A stretch of 64,000 nucleotides of DNA, from positions 186,001-250,000 of the forward strand of contig NZ_JONL01000003.1 in the NCBI RefSeq assembly GCF_000711735.1, given 5' to 3'. The first letter of the stretch is position 1, and each line of letters opens with the position of its first letter. The translations under genes were made by a program, and so were the position numbers. The DNA comes from Maridesulfovibrio frigidus DSM 17176. GTDB lineage: Bacteria; Desulfobacterota; Desulfovibrionia; Desulfovibrionales; Desulfovibrionaceae. A model generated the notes under the pieces. That model was given only the letters and a program-made list of their open reading frames with translations. It made no database searches and was not told the origin of the DNA. Positions 25,912 to 34,943 of the stretch are shown here, piece after piece.

Positions 25912-26610
25912 ATGAAAAAATCAGTATTGGCAGTATCACTATTAATGCTCTTAGGTGCCGGATGCACTCCTGCCACGCAGACTCCAACACCCATGCCGGT
26001 TATGACGCCTCCTGTTTCATATGAACCGGAAGCTCTCAGTAATCCGGGCTCTCTTTTTCTTCCTGCCGGATCTGACTATCTTTTTGATGATAACAGAGCC
26101 CGCAGAATCGGCGATATCGTAGTTGTGACCGTTACTGAAACCACTAAGGGGAAGCACACTTCGAATTCTAAAGCCGAACGTGAAAATGTAACGGGTATGA
26201 GCGTATCAAATTTTTATGGAGGCGTACTGGGTGCAGTTGATCCATTTGATCTCAAAAGTAATGCTGGAGATACTCCACTGATAGGCTCTGATACTTCTAA
26301 CAAGTTCAAGAGTACTGGTGAAACTAAGAATGAATCAACTCTCACAGCTTCGGTAGCTTGCAGGGTTGTAAGAATTCTTCCAGGAAATGTAATGCAGGTT
26401 GAAGGGGCCAGGCAGGTTAGAATCAATGATGAAACTCAGGTTCTGGTTGTACGCGGTCTTGTTAGGCAGAGAGATATTGGGCCGACTAATACTGTTCAGT
26501 CTAGCTATCTTGCCGATGCTCAGATTGAAGTTTACGGACGCGGCATTCTTGCAGACAAGCAGAGACCGGGATGGCTTTCAAGAATTCTTGATAACGTATG
26601 GCCTTTCTAA
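25912..26610 (+). CDS. flgH: Flagellar L-ring lipoprotein FlgH
   Basis: Outer-membrane ring subunit of the flagellar basal body. ATG 25912, with GGAGG eight bases upstream, gives 232 residues. The lipoprotein signal MKKSVLAVSLLMLLGAGC has a good lipobox (L-G-A-G-C region), then a proline/threonine-rich linker. The ring fold shows RARRIGDIVVVTVTETTKGK, TLTASVACRVVRILPGNVMQVEGARQVRINDE and VVRGLVRQRDIGPTNTVQSSYLADAQIEVYGRG, all conserved in FlgH. It lies 21 bp after flgA and 61 bp before flgI. Confidence 0.95.
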   Translation: MKKSVLAVSLLMLLGAGCTPATQTPTPMPVMTPPVSYEPEALSNPGSLFLPAGSDYLFDDNRARRIGDIVVVTVTETTKGKHTSNSKAERENVTGMSVSNFYGGVLGAVDPFDLKSNAGDTPLIGSDTSNKFKSTGETKNESTLTASVACRVVRILPGNVMQVEGARQVRINDETQVLVVRGLVRQRDIGPTNTVQSSYLADAQIEVYGRGILADKQRPGWLSRILDNVWPF

Positions 26611-26671
26611 TCATTTCATTTGCTACAGAATTTAACATTTCGAGTCACAGTTGATAAAACCGGAGGATAAG

Positions 26672-27805
26672 ATGAAACGCGTTAATAGGACGAACGGCAT
26701 GCCAGCAGGGTTAATGGCAGCAGTACTACTTTTGTTCGTCATATTCATGCATGCACAATCAGCAGAAGCTGTAAGACTTAAGGATATAGCATCCTTCAGT
26801 GGTGTGCGTGACAATGCTCTGGTCGGGTACGGTCTTGTTGTCGGTCTTTCGGGAACCGGTGATGGAACGAACTCTGCGTTTACGATTACTTCCATGATTA
26901 ACATGCTCGAAAAAATGGGTGTTCAAGTTGATAGTGACTCTATCAAGCCTAAGAACGTTGCTGCTGTAATGGTAACAGCTAAGATGCCTGTTTCCGGTAA
27001 GCCGGGAGCGCCTCTTGATGTCACTCTTTCATCCATCGGTGATTCAAGCAGTTTGTTCGGCGGGGTTCTGCTTCTTACTCCTCTAAAAGGTATAGACGGT
27101 AATGTTTATGCTCTTGCTCAGGGCGCACTTACTGTCGGTGGTTTTTCTGTCACAGGAGAAGCTGCAACCGCATCTAAGAATGTTGTAACTGTCGGTCGCA
27201 TTCCTAACGGTGCGACAATTGAACGGTCCGTTTCATTTCAATTTAATAAGCAAAGAAAAATTACCATTAATTTAGGTATGTCAGATTTCGGGACCATCAT
27301 GCAGGTAGTTAAAAGAGTTAATACCGCAATTGGTGGGAACTATGCCACCCCAGTTGATGCCTCTACTGTAGATCTGGCTATTCCTGATAATTTCCGAGGG
27401 AACATGGTTCCTCTCATGGCTTCTCTGGAGAATCTTGAAATCAACCCTGATGTCAAAGCAAAGGTTGTTGTTGACGAGAAAACAGGGACAATTGTTCTTG
27501 GGCGGAATGTACGTTTGACCAGGGTCGCCATTGCTCACGGAAACTTGCAGGTCGTCATAGCTGAAGGGGCAGACGTCAGCCAGCCCGGACCGTTCTCACC
27601 TGTCGGAGCGGAGACTGTTGCCACTCCTGAAACAGAACTGCAGGTTGAGGAAGACAACAATAGGTTGATGCTGGTTGAAGGTGCCACTTTGCAAGAACTA
27701 GTTGATGGGTTGAATGCCATCGGCGCAACACCACGCGATCTTATATCCATACTTAGGACAATGAAGGTTGCCGGAGCACTGCACGCACAATTGGAGGTCA
27801 TATAA
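26672..27805 (+). CDS. flgI: Flagellar P-ring protein FlgI
   Basis: Periplasmic peptidoglycan-layer ring subunit. ATG 26672 has GGAGG at a good distance and gives 377 residues; the upstream in-frame TTG is rejected. The Sec signal (residues 1-31) ends in AQSAEA. The mature start [31 protein letters not shown] is represented by the family block [14 protein letters not shown]. Later blocks are [22 protein letters not shown] and the C-terminal [21 protein letters not shown]. It is followed almost directly by flgJ. Confidence 0.97.
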   Translation: MKRVNRTNGMPAGLMAAVLLLFVIFMHAQSAEAVRLKDIASFSGVRDNALVGYGLVVGLSGTGDGTNSAFTITSMINMLEKMGVQVDSDSIKPKNVAAVMVTAKMPVSGKPGAPLDVTLSSIGDSSSLFGGVLLLTPLKGIDGNVYALAQGALTVGGFSVTGEAATASKNVVTVGRIPNGATIERSVSFQFNKQRKITINLGMSDFGTIMQVVKRVNTAIGGNYATPVDASTVDLAIPDNFRGNMVPLMASLENLEINPDVKAKVVVDEKTGTIVLGRNVRLTRVAIAHGNLQVVIAEGADVSQPGPFSPVGAETVATPETELQVEEDNNRLMLVEGATLQELVDGLNAIGATPRDLISILRTMKVAGALHAQLEVI

Positions 27806-27806
27806 C

Positions 27807-28565
27807 ATGATTATCACAGCACAGGATTCCGCAACAGCTCAGGCAAGTGCTGAGGGTCAAGAGCTTCTAGGCTTCAAGAATAAGCTGAATTCGCTCAACG
27901 ATAAAATATCAGGCGGAGAAAATGTTGAAGAAGGTCTTCGCAGTGCATGTAAGAAGTTCGAAGCTGTGTTCATGGGTAAGATCTGGCAGCAGATGCGTAA
28001 AGGTGTTCAGAAGTCCGGCTACCTCAAGAATAATTATGAAGAACAGTACACTTCAATGTTCGATAAAGATTTTTCCGAGAAGCTAGCTGATGGTGGCGGA
28101 ATCGGATTAGGCGATATGCTTTACCAGCAGCTGAGATCTAAGCTTGATAGTGCAAGCAAGGCAACTTTGCCCGGAACAGGTAATTCCACTGGTCTTAAGA
28201 CTCTTGATGAAGTTGGTCGCAAGGGAACAAAGGAAGGAGCCATAATCACCGCTAATGAAAATGTGGGCTTAAACGGACTTCCCGGAATACCTCTTCCAAA
28301 GCCGGGAATAGCTCTGGATGATACAGATTTTTCATTTGGTCAAAGAGTTGAAAGAAAAGTAGCTCGCCAAAATGGTAATTCTGATTCAGGGGCTGCAGTT
28401 GCAGCTGAAAATGGCTCGGTGCAGGAAGCAACCTTTTTTAGCAGACCAGAAGCTATGGCGAGAATTGAAAATTTAGCCCGAAGCATTGAACTTGAACACG
28501 ATAAGAAAGTTTATGGGCAGGGTGTTACTGCTGATGTAATTGGTAAGAAACTTGCAGGAATGTAA
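27807..28565 (+). CDS. flgJ: Rod-cap/rod-binding protein FlgJ, N-terminal type
   Basis: Scaffold for rod assembly. ATG 27807 with GGAGG nine bases upstream overlaps nothing and follows the flgI stop by one base; 252 residues. The rod-binding domain is residues about 35-110: LRSACKKFEAVFMGKIWQQM and YTSMFDKDFSEKLADGGGIGLGDMLYQQL. The glucosaminidase domain found in enterobacterial FlgJ is absent: the C-terminal half is Gly/Ser/Asn-rich and low-complexity, so another muramidase must open the cell wall. Later residues (AMARIENLARSIELEHDKKVYGQ) form one helix of unknown use. Confidence 0.85.
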   Translation: MIITAQDSATAQASAEGQELLGFKNKLNSLNDKISGGENVEEGLRSACKKFEAVFMGKIWQQMRKGVQKSGYLKNNYEEQYTSMFDKDFSEKLADGGGIGLGDMLYQQLRSKLDSASKATLPGTGNSTGLKTLDEVGRKGTKEGAIITANENVGLNGLPGIPLPKPGIALDDTDFSFGQRVERKVARQNGNSDSGAAVAAENGSVQEATFFSRPEAMARIENLARSIELEHDKKVYGQGVTADVIGKKLAGM

Positions 28566-28642
28566 ATATAGGTTTTTATAGATTAAGATTTATTAATTGC
28601 AAGTAAAATTAAAACAGCTATTTAGCAGGCTGGAGGCATGAG

Positions 28643-29122
28643 ATGATTAAGTACATACAGGAAAATGTTAGCAGGCAGTCCAAAGCTGTATTGTTGCTTT
28701 CCATGCTTCTTACGGAAGAATTTTCCTTACTTATGAAGAACGATCCACAAGGAGTAACCTCTGTGGAGATGGTAATTCAGGATCTTATGCGCCAGATTGC
28801 CTCTGAACGCATGTCACTGAGAGCTTTGGTTCAAAAAGTTGACCCTGCTGCTGGAAGATTGACAGATATTTTGCCGGCTCTTGCTGATGAACACAGAGTC
28901 AGGCTTGAAAAGCTTCTTCTAAAGATGGATGGACAGGAACAGACCTGTGCAGTTCAAGCTGCTAAGAATCAGCAACTTGCACAGGCTTTACTCGAACAGT
29001 CCTCTTCAATGCTCGATTTTCTGCATCGCGAAATAACCCCTAAGAGTCACAATGTTTATTCCGCTCGCGGCAGATACCAGAATGTAGCTCCTCCTGCTAC
29101 GCTTATTAACGGGAGATTGTAA
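28643..29122 (+). CDS. flgN: FlgN-type flagellar export chaperone
   Basis: Cytoplasmic chaperone that guards the hook-associated proteins FlgK and FlgL before export. The 159 residues are almost wholly helical with heptad-like leucines (LLLSMLLTEEFSLLMK, LVQKVDPAAGRLTDILPALADEHRVRLEKLLLKM), typical of FlgN although the family is weakly conserved. The assignment rests also on position: it overlaps the flgK start by one base (TAATG), the usual chaperone-client coupling. GGAGG precedes ATG 28643. Confidence 0.8.
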   Translation: MIKYIQENVSRQSKAVLLLSMLLTEEFSLLMKNDPQGVTSVEMVIQDLMRQIASERMSLRALVQKVDPAAGRLTDILPALADEHRVRLEKLLLKMDGQEQTCAVQAAKNQQLAQALLEQSSSMLDFLHREITPKSHNVYSARGRYQNVAPPATLINGRL

Positions 29123-31260
29123 TGTCTGGAGTGAATGCCCTTTTTAACTTGGGAAGCGGAGCACTATTTGCTTCGCAGTCCTCTATTCAAGTTACTGGTG
29201 ATAACATCGCGAATGTTAACACTGAAGGGTATTCTCGTCGTAATGTGCGCCTTGAAGAAAGTATCAGCATTAATGGGATGCCCGGTCAGATCGGAACCGG
29301 AGTAAGAGCTGCTGAAGTTTACCGAAATTTTGATCAGTTTATTGAGAATAGCTACAACGATAAGGCAACTGACCGCGAACGCTGGGATACATTATATAAT
29401 AACCTGCGTAGCGTTGAGAGTCTTTTCAACGAATCAAGCGGTTATGGAATTAACTCCAACCTGACTACATTTTTTAATGATTGGCAGGATCTTTCTCAGC
29501 GTCCGGATGACGCAGCTTCGCGTCAGCAGTTACTTGATGATTCAAGAAATATGATCAGTAGTATCAATGGTATGCAGGAAAATCTGGACCGTTATCAGTT
29601 GCAGGTTGAGGATTACATCCGGCAGGACGTTGGTGTCGCCAATGATTTGATAGAAAGAATTGCTGACCTCAATGGTCGTATCAATGTTGAACAGATTGAT
29701 GGTCAGAATAATCCGAATGCTCTTTATGATGAAAGAGCGCGTCTAGTTCGCGAACTTACTGAAAAGATGGATACCACTACCCTTGATAACGGTAAGGGAG
29801 ATATGACAATTCTGACCAAGGCTGGTCAGACTCTTGTTGATGGCGATAGGGCTTTTAGTCTTTCTTATGATGGCCCTAGCAGCCAGAATAACCTTACTCC
29901 TGAATCCAATTTTGACGGTAAAGCATATTTCGAAGGTGAAAGCGCATTTGAATATACTCTTGATGTTGTTGATAATGGCATGGGAGTTAGTTCCGGTGCC
30001 GGAGCTGCCTCGTTTAGAGTATCCCTTGATGGCGGCACAACATGGCTTAAGGATTCCGATGGTAACACAAGGACATTTCTTGCTCGTGGTGAAGATAACG
30101 CCATCCAGGTGGATGATCTTAAGATATGGTTTGGAGAAACAGGCGATGAAAGTACCTCTCCTGTAAATGATTTCAGCAAAGGTGATAGATTCACAATTGT
30201 TCCGAAGAGCGCGCTCTACTGGGTGAAGAATACTTCAACAAAAGAGAATATCACTCCGCAGACATCCTTCACTGGACAAGATGATTCGAGAAGGCTGAGT
30301 GGCGGGACTTTGACAGGCTTGTTTTCTTTTAGAGATCAGCATGTTGGTGAATATAAGGCCCGCATGGATTCCATGGCCAATGAGATGACTTGGCAGACAA
30401 ATAGAATTCATTCGCAGGGATCAGGTCTTAAGGCTCATACATCAATGGCCGGAACATATTCGGTTTCAACCGATGATACTGCTCTTGGAAGCGGTTCCTC
30501 GGGATTGCCTTTTGCTGACAGACTGGAATCTGGGAATTCCATGATGTACTTTTATGATTCAGTCACTGGAGATTTAGCTTCCGGTGCATCATACGGAACA
30601 ATTAATTTTAGCAGCATTGTTCCTCCCGGGATTGAAAGTTTTGATCCTGATCAGCACTCACTGAATGATGTCGTTACTGCGATTAATGATTCTTTTGGTA
30701 CCTATGTGGATGCCTCAGTCATTAATCATAAGATACAGATTGATGCTAATGACGGGTATGAATTTCAGATGGGAACTGACACTTCGGGGTTATTTGCCGG
30801 ACTTGGTTTGAATACCTTTTTTGCAGGATATGGTGCAGCAGATCTGACACTTAATCCCTCAATTAATGGTGATGCCAGTTATATTAATGCCGGACATGTT
30901 AATGGCGCAGGCGAGGCTAACGCTGGAGATAATACCTCTGCGCTCAGCATTAAAGAGATGGCTCAGGGAGATGTAACCATTACAACTCCATTTGATGGAA
31001 CCACTACTCAGACTTTGATTGAGTATTATGATTCAACCGTCTCCGCAGTGGGAGCGGATACTGGCAACGCAAAATTTAATTATAATTTTCAGGAAACGCT
31101 GGCTTCTGACCTCAATCAAAGGCAGCAGGAAGTTTCAGGTGTTAATATTGATGAAGAAATGAGTAACCTTATTAAATTCCAGCATTCATACACTGCTGCA
31201 GCAAAGCTGATTACAACCGCTGACCAGATGCTTCAGACCATATTAGGACTGAAGAATTAA
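29122..31260 (+). CDS. flgK: Hook-associated protein 1 FlgK
   Basis: Forms the first junction ring between hook and filament. It has 712 residues, longer than the enterobacterial protein (about 550). SSIQVTGDNIANVNTEGYSRRNVRLEE is represented by the axial signature NIANVNTEGYSRRNV at the N-terminus. FNDWQDLSQRPDDAASRQQL and IERIADLNGRINVEQIDG mark the D1 domain. A large insertion of Gly/Ser/Asp-rich sequence fills residues about 250-600. The C-terminal helix GVNIDEEMSNLIKFQHSYTAAAKLITTADQML is canonical. It is coupled to flgN by a one-base overlap. Confidence 0.95.
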   Translation: MSGVNALFNLGSGALFASQSSIQVTGDNIANVNTEGYSRRNVRLEESISINGMPGQIGTGVRAAEVYRNFDQFIENSYNDKATDRERWDTLYNNLRSVESLFNESSGYGINSNLTTFFNDWQDLSQRPDDAASRQQLLDDSRNMISSINGMQENLDRYQLQVEDYIRQDVGVANDLIERIADLNGRINVEQIDGQNNPNALYDERARLVRELTEKMDTTTLDNGKGDMTILTKAGQTLVDGDRAFSLSYDGPSSQNNLTPESNFDGKAYFEGESAFEYTLDVVDNGMGVSSGAGAASFRVSLDGGTTWLKDSDGNTRTFLARGEDNAIQVDDLKIWFGETGDESTSPVNDFSKGDRFTIVPKSALYWVKNTSTKENITPQTSFTGQDDSRRLSGGTLTGLFSFRDQHVGEYKARMDSMANEMTWQTNRIHSQGSGLKAHTSMAGTYSVSTDDTALGSGSSGLPFADRLESGNSMMYFYDSVTGDLASGASYGTINFSSIVPPGIESFDPDQHSLNDVVTAINDSFGTYVDASVINHKIQIDANDGYEFQMGTDTSGLFAGLGLNTFFAGYGAADLTLNPSINGDASYINAGHVNGAGEANAGDNTSALSIKEMAQGDVTITTPFDGTTTQTLIEYYDSTVSAVGADTGNAKFNYNFQETLASDLNQRQQEVSGVNIDEEMSNLIKFQHSYTAAAKLITTADQMLQTILGLKN

Positions 31261-31299
31261 AGTGGCGTTACTAATGAACAGGGTTAACGGAGAAAGGTT

Positions 31300-32865
31300 A
31301 TGAGAGTATCGCAACAAATGCTTTTCGGCACTTACGTGTCTAATATGAACAGGTCGCTCACGGATCTGGTCGAGAGCAATATTCAGGCTCAGACTCAGAA
31401 GAAGGTAAATAAGCCTTCTGATGATCCTGTTGGCATGGCGCGTATTCTTAACCACCGTGAAACTCTTGCAACTGTAAAGCAGTACCGCACCAATATTGAT
31501 ACAGCCAAAGGATGGCTCAATCTTTCTGACAATACGCTCATTCAGTCTTCAACAATCGTGACCAGAGCTAAGGAGCTTGCCGAGCAGGCCGCTTCTGGAA
31601 CAATTACCGCAGACAATAGAGAGCAGATTAGTTATGAAGCTCGTCAGCTTTTTCAGCAGCTCATATCTCTGGCAAATACGGAGTACGAAGGTAAGAGTAT
31701 TTACGCAGGGCATAAGGTTGATCAGAATGCTTTTAATGAAACTCTATGGATGACAACTAACGATTCCGCTGTTTCATCTCAGCAGTTCAGCATTCAGGGA
31801 AATACTGATCGGACTATTGTAGTACAATTTTTAGATTCCGGAGATGTCGGAGCACAGGATCTTGATTATCGCTATTCAAAGGATGGCGGAACTACTTTTA
31901 TAACTAAGACTCTTGCTACCGGTGCGAATACTTTAGATTTTGACGGCGTAACGATGGATCTCGAAGCCGGGACCACTGTTCGTGCTAACTCTGCAGCCAA
32001 CACCAATGATTCTACTGGAACATGGATGTGGGTTAGGCCGGGCGCTGAGTATATGGGCGATGATGAAGATGCTGTGAACGTTGTTGGGATGAACTCTCCA
32101 CTTGGCGGTGGCAGAACCAATGCGGAAGGCGTTTTCTCTGGCGATGTGGTTGTCCGCATAGATTCTACTGGCGGACTTCAATCCAACATTAGTTATTCCT
32201 TCAGTCAGGATGGAGGAACTAATTGGGTTGAGGGTAATGTGAAAACTGCTGATGGAGTAGCTTCAAATGCTGTTTTGAGCATTCCCGGCGGAATTTTGAC
32301 AATTTTTTCTAATGCTGGAGCTGGCGGAACTAATATACTCAGCTCAAATGATCAGTTCATAGTAAGGCCTGACACTGCTGCAATAAACGTCCAGATTCAG
32401 GAAAATGAATACGTTAAGATCAATGACGTTGGTAAAGATATTTTTGGTGGAGTCTATGAGGCTCCGGGGCAGTCAAATGCCAGTGCTGTGTTTAATAACA
32501 ACAGTATGCTTACCGGTAGTAATTCCAAGGCTTCGCAGAACCTTCTTGAAACAATGGGTAATCTGGTTGCGTTTCTTGAAACGAACAATCAGTCCGGCGT
32601 GCAGGAGTGTTTGGACAGCCTTAACAAGTCTCAAGAACTTTTGCTCACAAGGGTTGCTGATGTGGGTGGTAGGGAAAACAGGCTTGCTGTGGCTGACAAT
32701 ATTCTCTCCGGTCTGCAGATGAACGAAAGTGAGCGAATCTCTCACATTGAAGATATTGATGTTGGTGAGCTTATGACCAAGTTGACCCAGCAGCAAATTG
32801 TATACGAAGCTGTTCTCAAGAGCTCTTCGATGATTATGAAGATGAATCTTTTGAACTATGTATAA
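31300..32865 (+). CDS. flgL: Hook-associated protein 3 FlgL
   Basis: Second hook-filament junction protein, related to flagellin. It has 521 residues with the flagellin-type N-terminus MRVSQQMLFGTYVSNMNRSL and NKPSDDPVGMARIL, and the C-terminal helix (LAVADNILSGLQMNESERISHIEDID...LTQQQIVYEAVLKSSSMIMKMNLLNYV) typical of FlgL. The middle (about 150-400) is a variable Gly/Thr/Asp-rich domain with two similar segments, DYRYSKDGGTTF and SYSFSQDGGTNWVEG, which look like an internal duplication. GGAGAAAGG precedes ATG 31300. It is followed after 150 bp by csrA. Confidence 0.93.
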   Translation: MRVSQQMLFGTYVSNMNRSLTDLVESNIQAQTQKKVNKPSDDPVGMARILNHRETLATVKQYRTNIDTAKGWLNLSDNTLIQSSTIVTRAKELAEQAASGTITADNREQISYEARQLFQQLISLANTEYEGKSIYAGHKVDQNAFNETLWMTTNDSAVSSQQFSIQGNTDRTIVVQFLDSGDVGAQDLDYRYSKDGGTTFITKTLATGANTLDFDGVTMDLEAGTTVRANSAANTNDSTGTWMWVRPGAEYMGDDEDAVNVVGMNSPLGGGRTNAEGVFSGDVVVRIDSTGGLQSNISYSFSQDGGTNWVEGNVKTADGVASNAVLSIPGGILTIFSNAGAGGTNILSSNDQFIVRPDTAAINVQIQENEYVKINDVGKDIFGGVYEAPGQSNASAVFNNNSMLTGSNSKASQNLLETMGNLVAFLETNNQSGVQECLDSLNKSQELLLTRVADVGGRENRLAVADNILSGLQMNESERISHIEDIDVGELMTKLTQQQIVYEAVLKSSSMIMKMNLLNYV

Positions 32866-33017
32866 GCAAAATTTTAAAGTCTTGTCCGTATAATGCTTGC
32901 CCGTAACGGTAATGATGCGGTATGAGATTTTTAGTGAACGGAAAAGTTTGCTGAGGTGGCGGATGTTTTCATGGAAGAAAAAACAATCCAATATGGATTA
33001 CTTACACACAAGAGAAT

Positions 33018-33257
33018 ATGCTGATTCTGACTCGGAGACCGGGCGAAGCTCTTTACCTAGATGACAATATAAAGATTACGGTATTAAGTGTTCAGGGCCG
33101 GCAGGTTAAGCTGGGCCTAGAGATACCGCAAGAAACTACTGTCTATAGGGAAGAGGTTTACCTCAAAATTAAAGAACAGAACCGTATGGCGCTTGAAAAC
33201 AGACAGCAGGACCTCTTTGCTGCGACCGAATTATGGCAAAAGAAAGAAAAAAAATAA
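33018..33257 (+). CDS. csrA: Carbon storage/translation regulator CsrA
   Basis: Small dimeric RNA-binding repressor that blocks ribosome sites at GGA motifs; in bacteria with FliW it controls flagellin synthesis. The 79 residues begin [37 protein letters not shown], represented by the family block [12 protein letters not shown], and the key region [16 protein letters not shown] follows. The tail past residue 60 is longer than in Escherichia coli and is basic. It overlaps fliW by 25 bp, so the two partners are made together. The 150-bp gap before it contains a TATAAT-like box at about 32891 but no full promoter. Confidence 0.97.
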   Translation: MLILTRRPGEALYLDDNIKITVLSVQGRQVKLGLEIPQETTVYREEVYLKIKEQNRMALENRQQDLFAATELWQKKEKK

Positions 33258-33685
33258 TCAGGACTCGACTTGGAGAAAGAGAGATCGCTGACGAATCGAT
33301 CATCTACTTTTCCCGTGGTCTAATCGGTTTTGACGATAAAAGAGATTTCACTCTGATTCAAATCAGAGATGATTCTCCTTTTTTATTGTTGCAGAGTATT
33401 GAGGACCCAGGGTTAGGCCTGCTCGTCGTCGACCCGTACAGCTTTATGGATGAATATGAAGTTAGACTGAGTGATGCTGAAAAAAGAGTCCTCAGGCTTG
33501 AAAATGTTCGTCAATTAGGCGTGTTAGTAACTGTAACAATTCCTCCGGGAAGACCGGATGAAACAACTTTGAATCTGGGTGGTCCTATCGTGATCAACTC
33601 GGAAGCGCGTCGAGGTATGCAGGTTCCTCAAGTGGATTCTAAATATCCCACGCACTTTCGCCCGGCAGACGATGAATCCCGTTAG
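33233..33685 (+). CDS. fliW: Flagellar assembly factor FliW
   Basis: Binds CsrA or flagellin in a partner switch: free flagellin captures FliW and releases CsrA to repress flagellin translation. The 150 residues contain the family signature [21 protein letters not shown], represented by [12 protein letters not shown], followed by [22 protein letters not shown] and [25 protein letters not shown] 33233 lies within csrA. The C-terminus ([15 protein letters not shown]) is standard. A strong terminator at 33748-33785 closes the transcript. Confidence 0.95.
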   Translation: MAKERKKIIRTRLGEREIADESIIYFSRGLIGFDDKRDFTLIQIRDDSPFLLLQSIEDPGLGLLVVDPYSFMDEYEVRLSDAEKRVLRLENVRQLGVLVTVTIPPGRPDETTLNLGGPIVINSEARRGMQVPQVDSKYPTHFRPADDESR

Positions 33686-33747
33686 GGGCGTTGCCGGGTT
33701 GTACGGCGGGTATTAGTTACCCGTTTATAAAGCTCAGTTCTATCTTT

Positions 33748-33785
33748 ACGGTGAGACTCTTTTTGAGTTTCACCGTTTTCTTTTG
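33748..33785. terminator. Terminator after fliW
   Basis: ACGGTGAGACTC (33748-33759) pairs with the complementary arm ending at 33776 (one G-T pair), followed by TTTTCTTTT. It lies between convergent fliW and flgM. Confidence 0.85.
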
Positions 33786-33797
33786 TGTTTTTTTCTT

Positions 33798-34097
33798 TTA
33801 GCGCAAGAAATCTACTTCGTCGCGGACAAGGTTCATAGCCGTCTTGCGGATATCCGGCTTATAGGTTCCAGCGCGAACCTGATCTCTAAGCTCATTTACC
33901 TTCTGCTCTCTAGTATCCGGGCTGTTTGCAGCAGTCTGCCTGGCTGTGCCAAGTAGCTTTGCCTGCGACGAAACATTAACCACGTCACTAGTCGGCGCAG
34001 AGGTTGAACTCTGTGACTGAGCCTTATCTGTAGTGTTCGTTACCCGACTCTCAGAGTATGTTTTGAGGGGGGTATTGTTAAACTGATTGATTTTCAT
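33798..34097 (-). CDS. flgM: Anti-sigma-28 factor FlgM
   Basis: Holds FliA (sigma 28) inactive until the hook is finished, then leaves through the flagellar export channel. ATG 34097, with GGAGG five bases away, gives 99 residues. The N-terminal half is disordered (Thr, Ser, Gln, Asn). The C-terminal half holds the sigma-binding helices: VVNVSSQAKLLGT, TREQKVNELRDQVRAGTYKPD and TAMNLVRDEVDFLR, with the RVxxLRxxVxxGxY pattern of FlgM. It is 56 bp downstream of the 138-residue gene, sharing the sigma-28-like promoter there. Confidence 0.92.
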   Translation of the reverse strand: MKINQFNNTPLKTYSESRVTNTTDKAQSQSSTSAPTSDVVNVSSQAKLLGTARQTAANSPDTREQKVNELRDQVRAGTYKPDIRKTAMNLVRDEVDFLR

Positions 34098-34153
34098 AAT
34101 CCCCTCCGGGATTGCCAAATGTTGTTATTAGCGTGTTGTTATAAAGCATTAAT

Positions 34154-34570
34154 TTAGAGCATCGTCCTGTCTACCTTTTCGAGAGTTATTTCCCATAGCC
34201 TATTCATGACTTGAGACTTTTCTTCGTTAGGTAGGTCTACAATTCCACTAGTGGTCTCTTTAATCACTTGAATATCACTTCCGTCAAGTGGGTATTCAAA
34301 TAAGTACTTTTCGCCAAAATCTAACTCTAGCTGTTCTAGTATATCGGACACTACTGGGTTTTCATTACCCGAAACAATCAGATTTTCGATAATTTCTCTA
34401 GAAATCTTTTCTACAAGCTCGCGACGCCTTGCCTGCCTTGAAATAGTGACAACGTCAACGGACTCGCTCATCTTCAGGGCTCTCCTGAATCTGGCTAGTC
34501 TCTTGGCGCTAGTCAACTGCTTACCATAGGTTCGCAGCATATTTCTTATTTCGGCAGGGTTGTTTGCCAT
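34154..34570 (-). CDS. Flagellar-cluster protein upstream of flgM, unknown function
   Basis: A 138-residue basic-acidic protein with no signal peptide. The N-terminal half is Arg/Lys-rich and helical (TYGKQLTSAKRLARFRRALKM, ISRQARRRELVEKISREIIENL). The motif SESVDVVTISRQARRREL resembles the DxVxISxxAR segment at which FlgM begins its sigma-binding part, so it may be a divergent FlgM-like or axial-protein-related factor. The C-terminal half is acidic. It sits behind a sigma-28-like promoter and ahead of flgM. The same position is occupied by a similar gene in other Desulfovibrio-type clusters, recalled rather than checked. Confidence 0.65.
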   Translation of the reverse strand: MANNPAEIRNMLRTYGKQLTSAKRLARFRRALKMSESVDVVTISRQARRRELVEKISREIIENLIVSGNENPVVSDILEQLELDFGEKYLFEYPLDGSDIQVIKETTSGIVDLPNEEKSQVMNRLWEITLEKVDRTML

Positions 34571-34594
34571 TTCTTGTACTCCTTCTTATTACCC

Positions 34595-34622
34595 TTATCG
34601 GCACGTTTATTGGTATACTTTA
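34595..34622 (-). promoter_or_regulatory. Sigma-28 (FliA)-like promoter for the flgM gene pair
   Basis: On the minus strand TAAAGTAT (34622-34615), then 12 bases, then GCCGATAA (34602-34595). The -10 is a perfect FliA consensus and the -35 differs from TAAAGTTT at one base; the spacer is one base longer than usual. It lies 25 bp before the 138-residue gene. Confidence 0.7.
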
Positions 34623-34756
34623 GGGTAATTATGTAAAAAAAAGGAATTAAAAAAAGAGGATAAAATAGAGTGTGTTGTCGTGAGTATGGAGTGTTTAAAA
34701 GTATTAACTGTAAAAATTAAGGCCCAAAAAATTAATAATATTTAGTCTTAAAGGTC

Positions 34757-34921
34757 GTCACAGATTTGCGGAAAACAGTGACGGAATGTTGGCTCGTTAC
34801 TCATATAATACACTCCTAGTGTCAAGGAAAACAGAGCTAAAATTCACTAAGTGTCTTTCGTTTGGCAATTAACATTCATTTGGGCCTAATTAAACGAAAG
34901 CTTAAGGTTGAATCTTAAGCC
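34757..34921 (+). promoter_or_regulatory. nadK upstream region with hairpins and a -10 box
   Basis: The 373-bp gap 34571-34943 has no gene. It holds the stem CGTCAC/GTGACG at about 34757-34785, a TATAAT box at about 34805 without a clear -35, and GCTTAAG/CTTAAGC just before the nadK start. Their roles are unknown. Confidence 0.3.
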
Positions 34922-34943
34922 TCTTTCTACTAGGTAATAGTCT

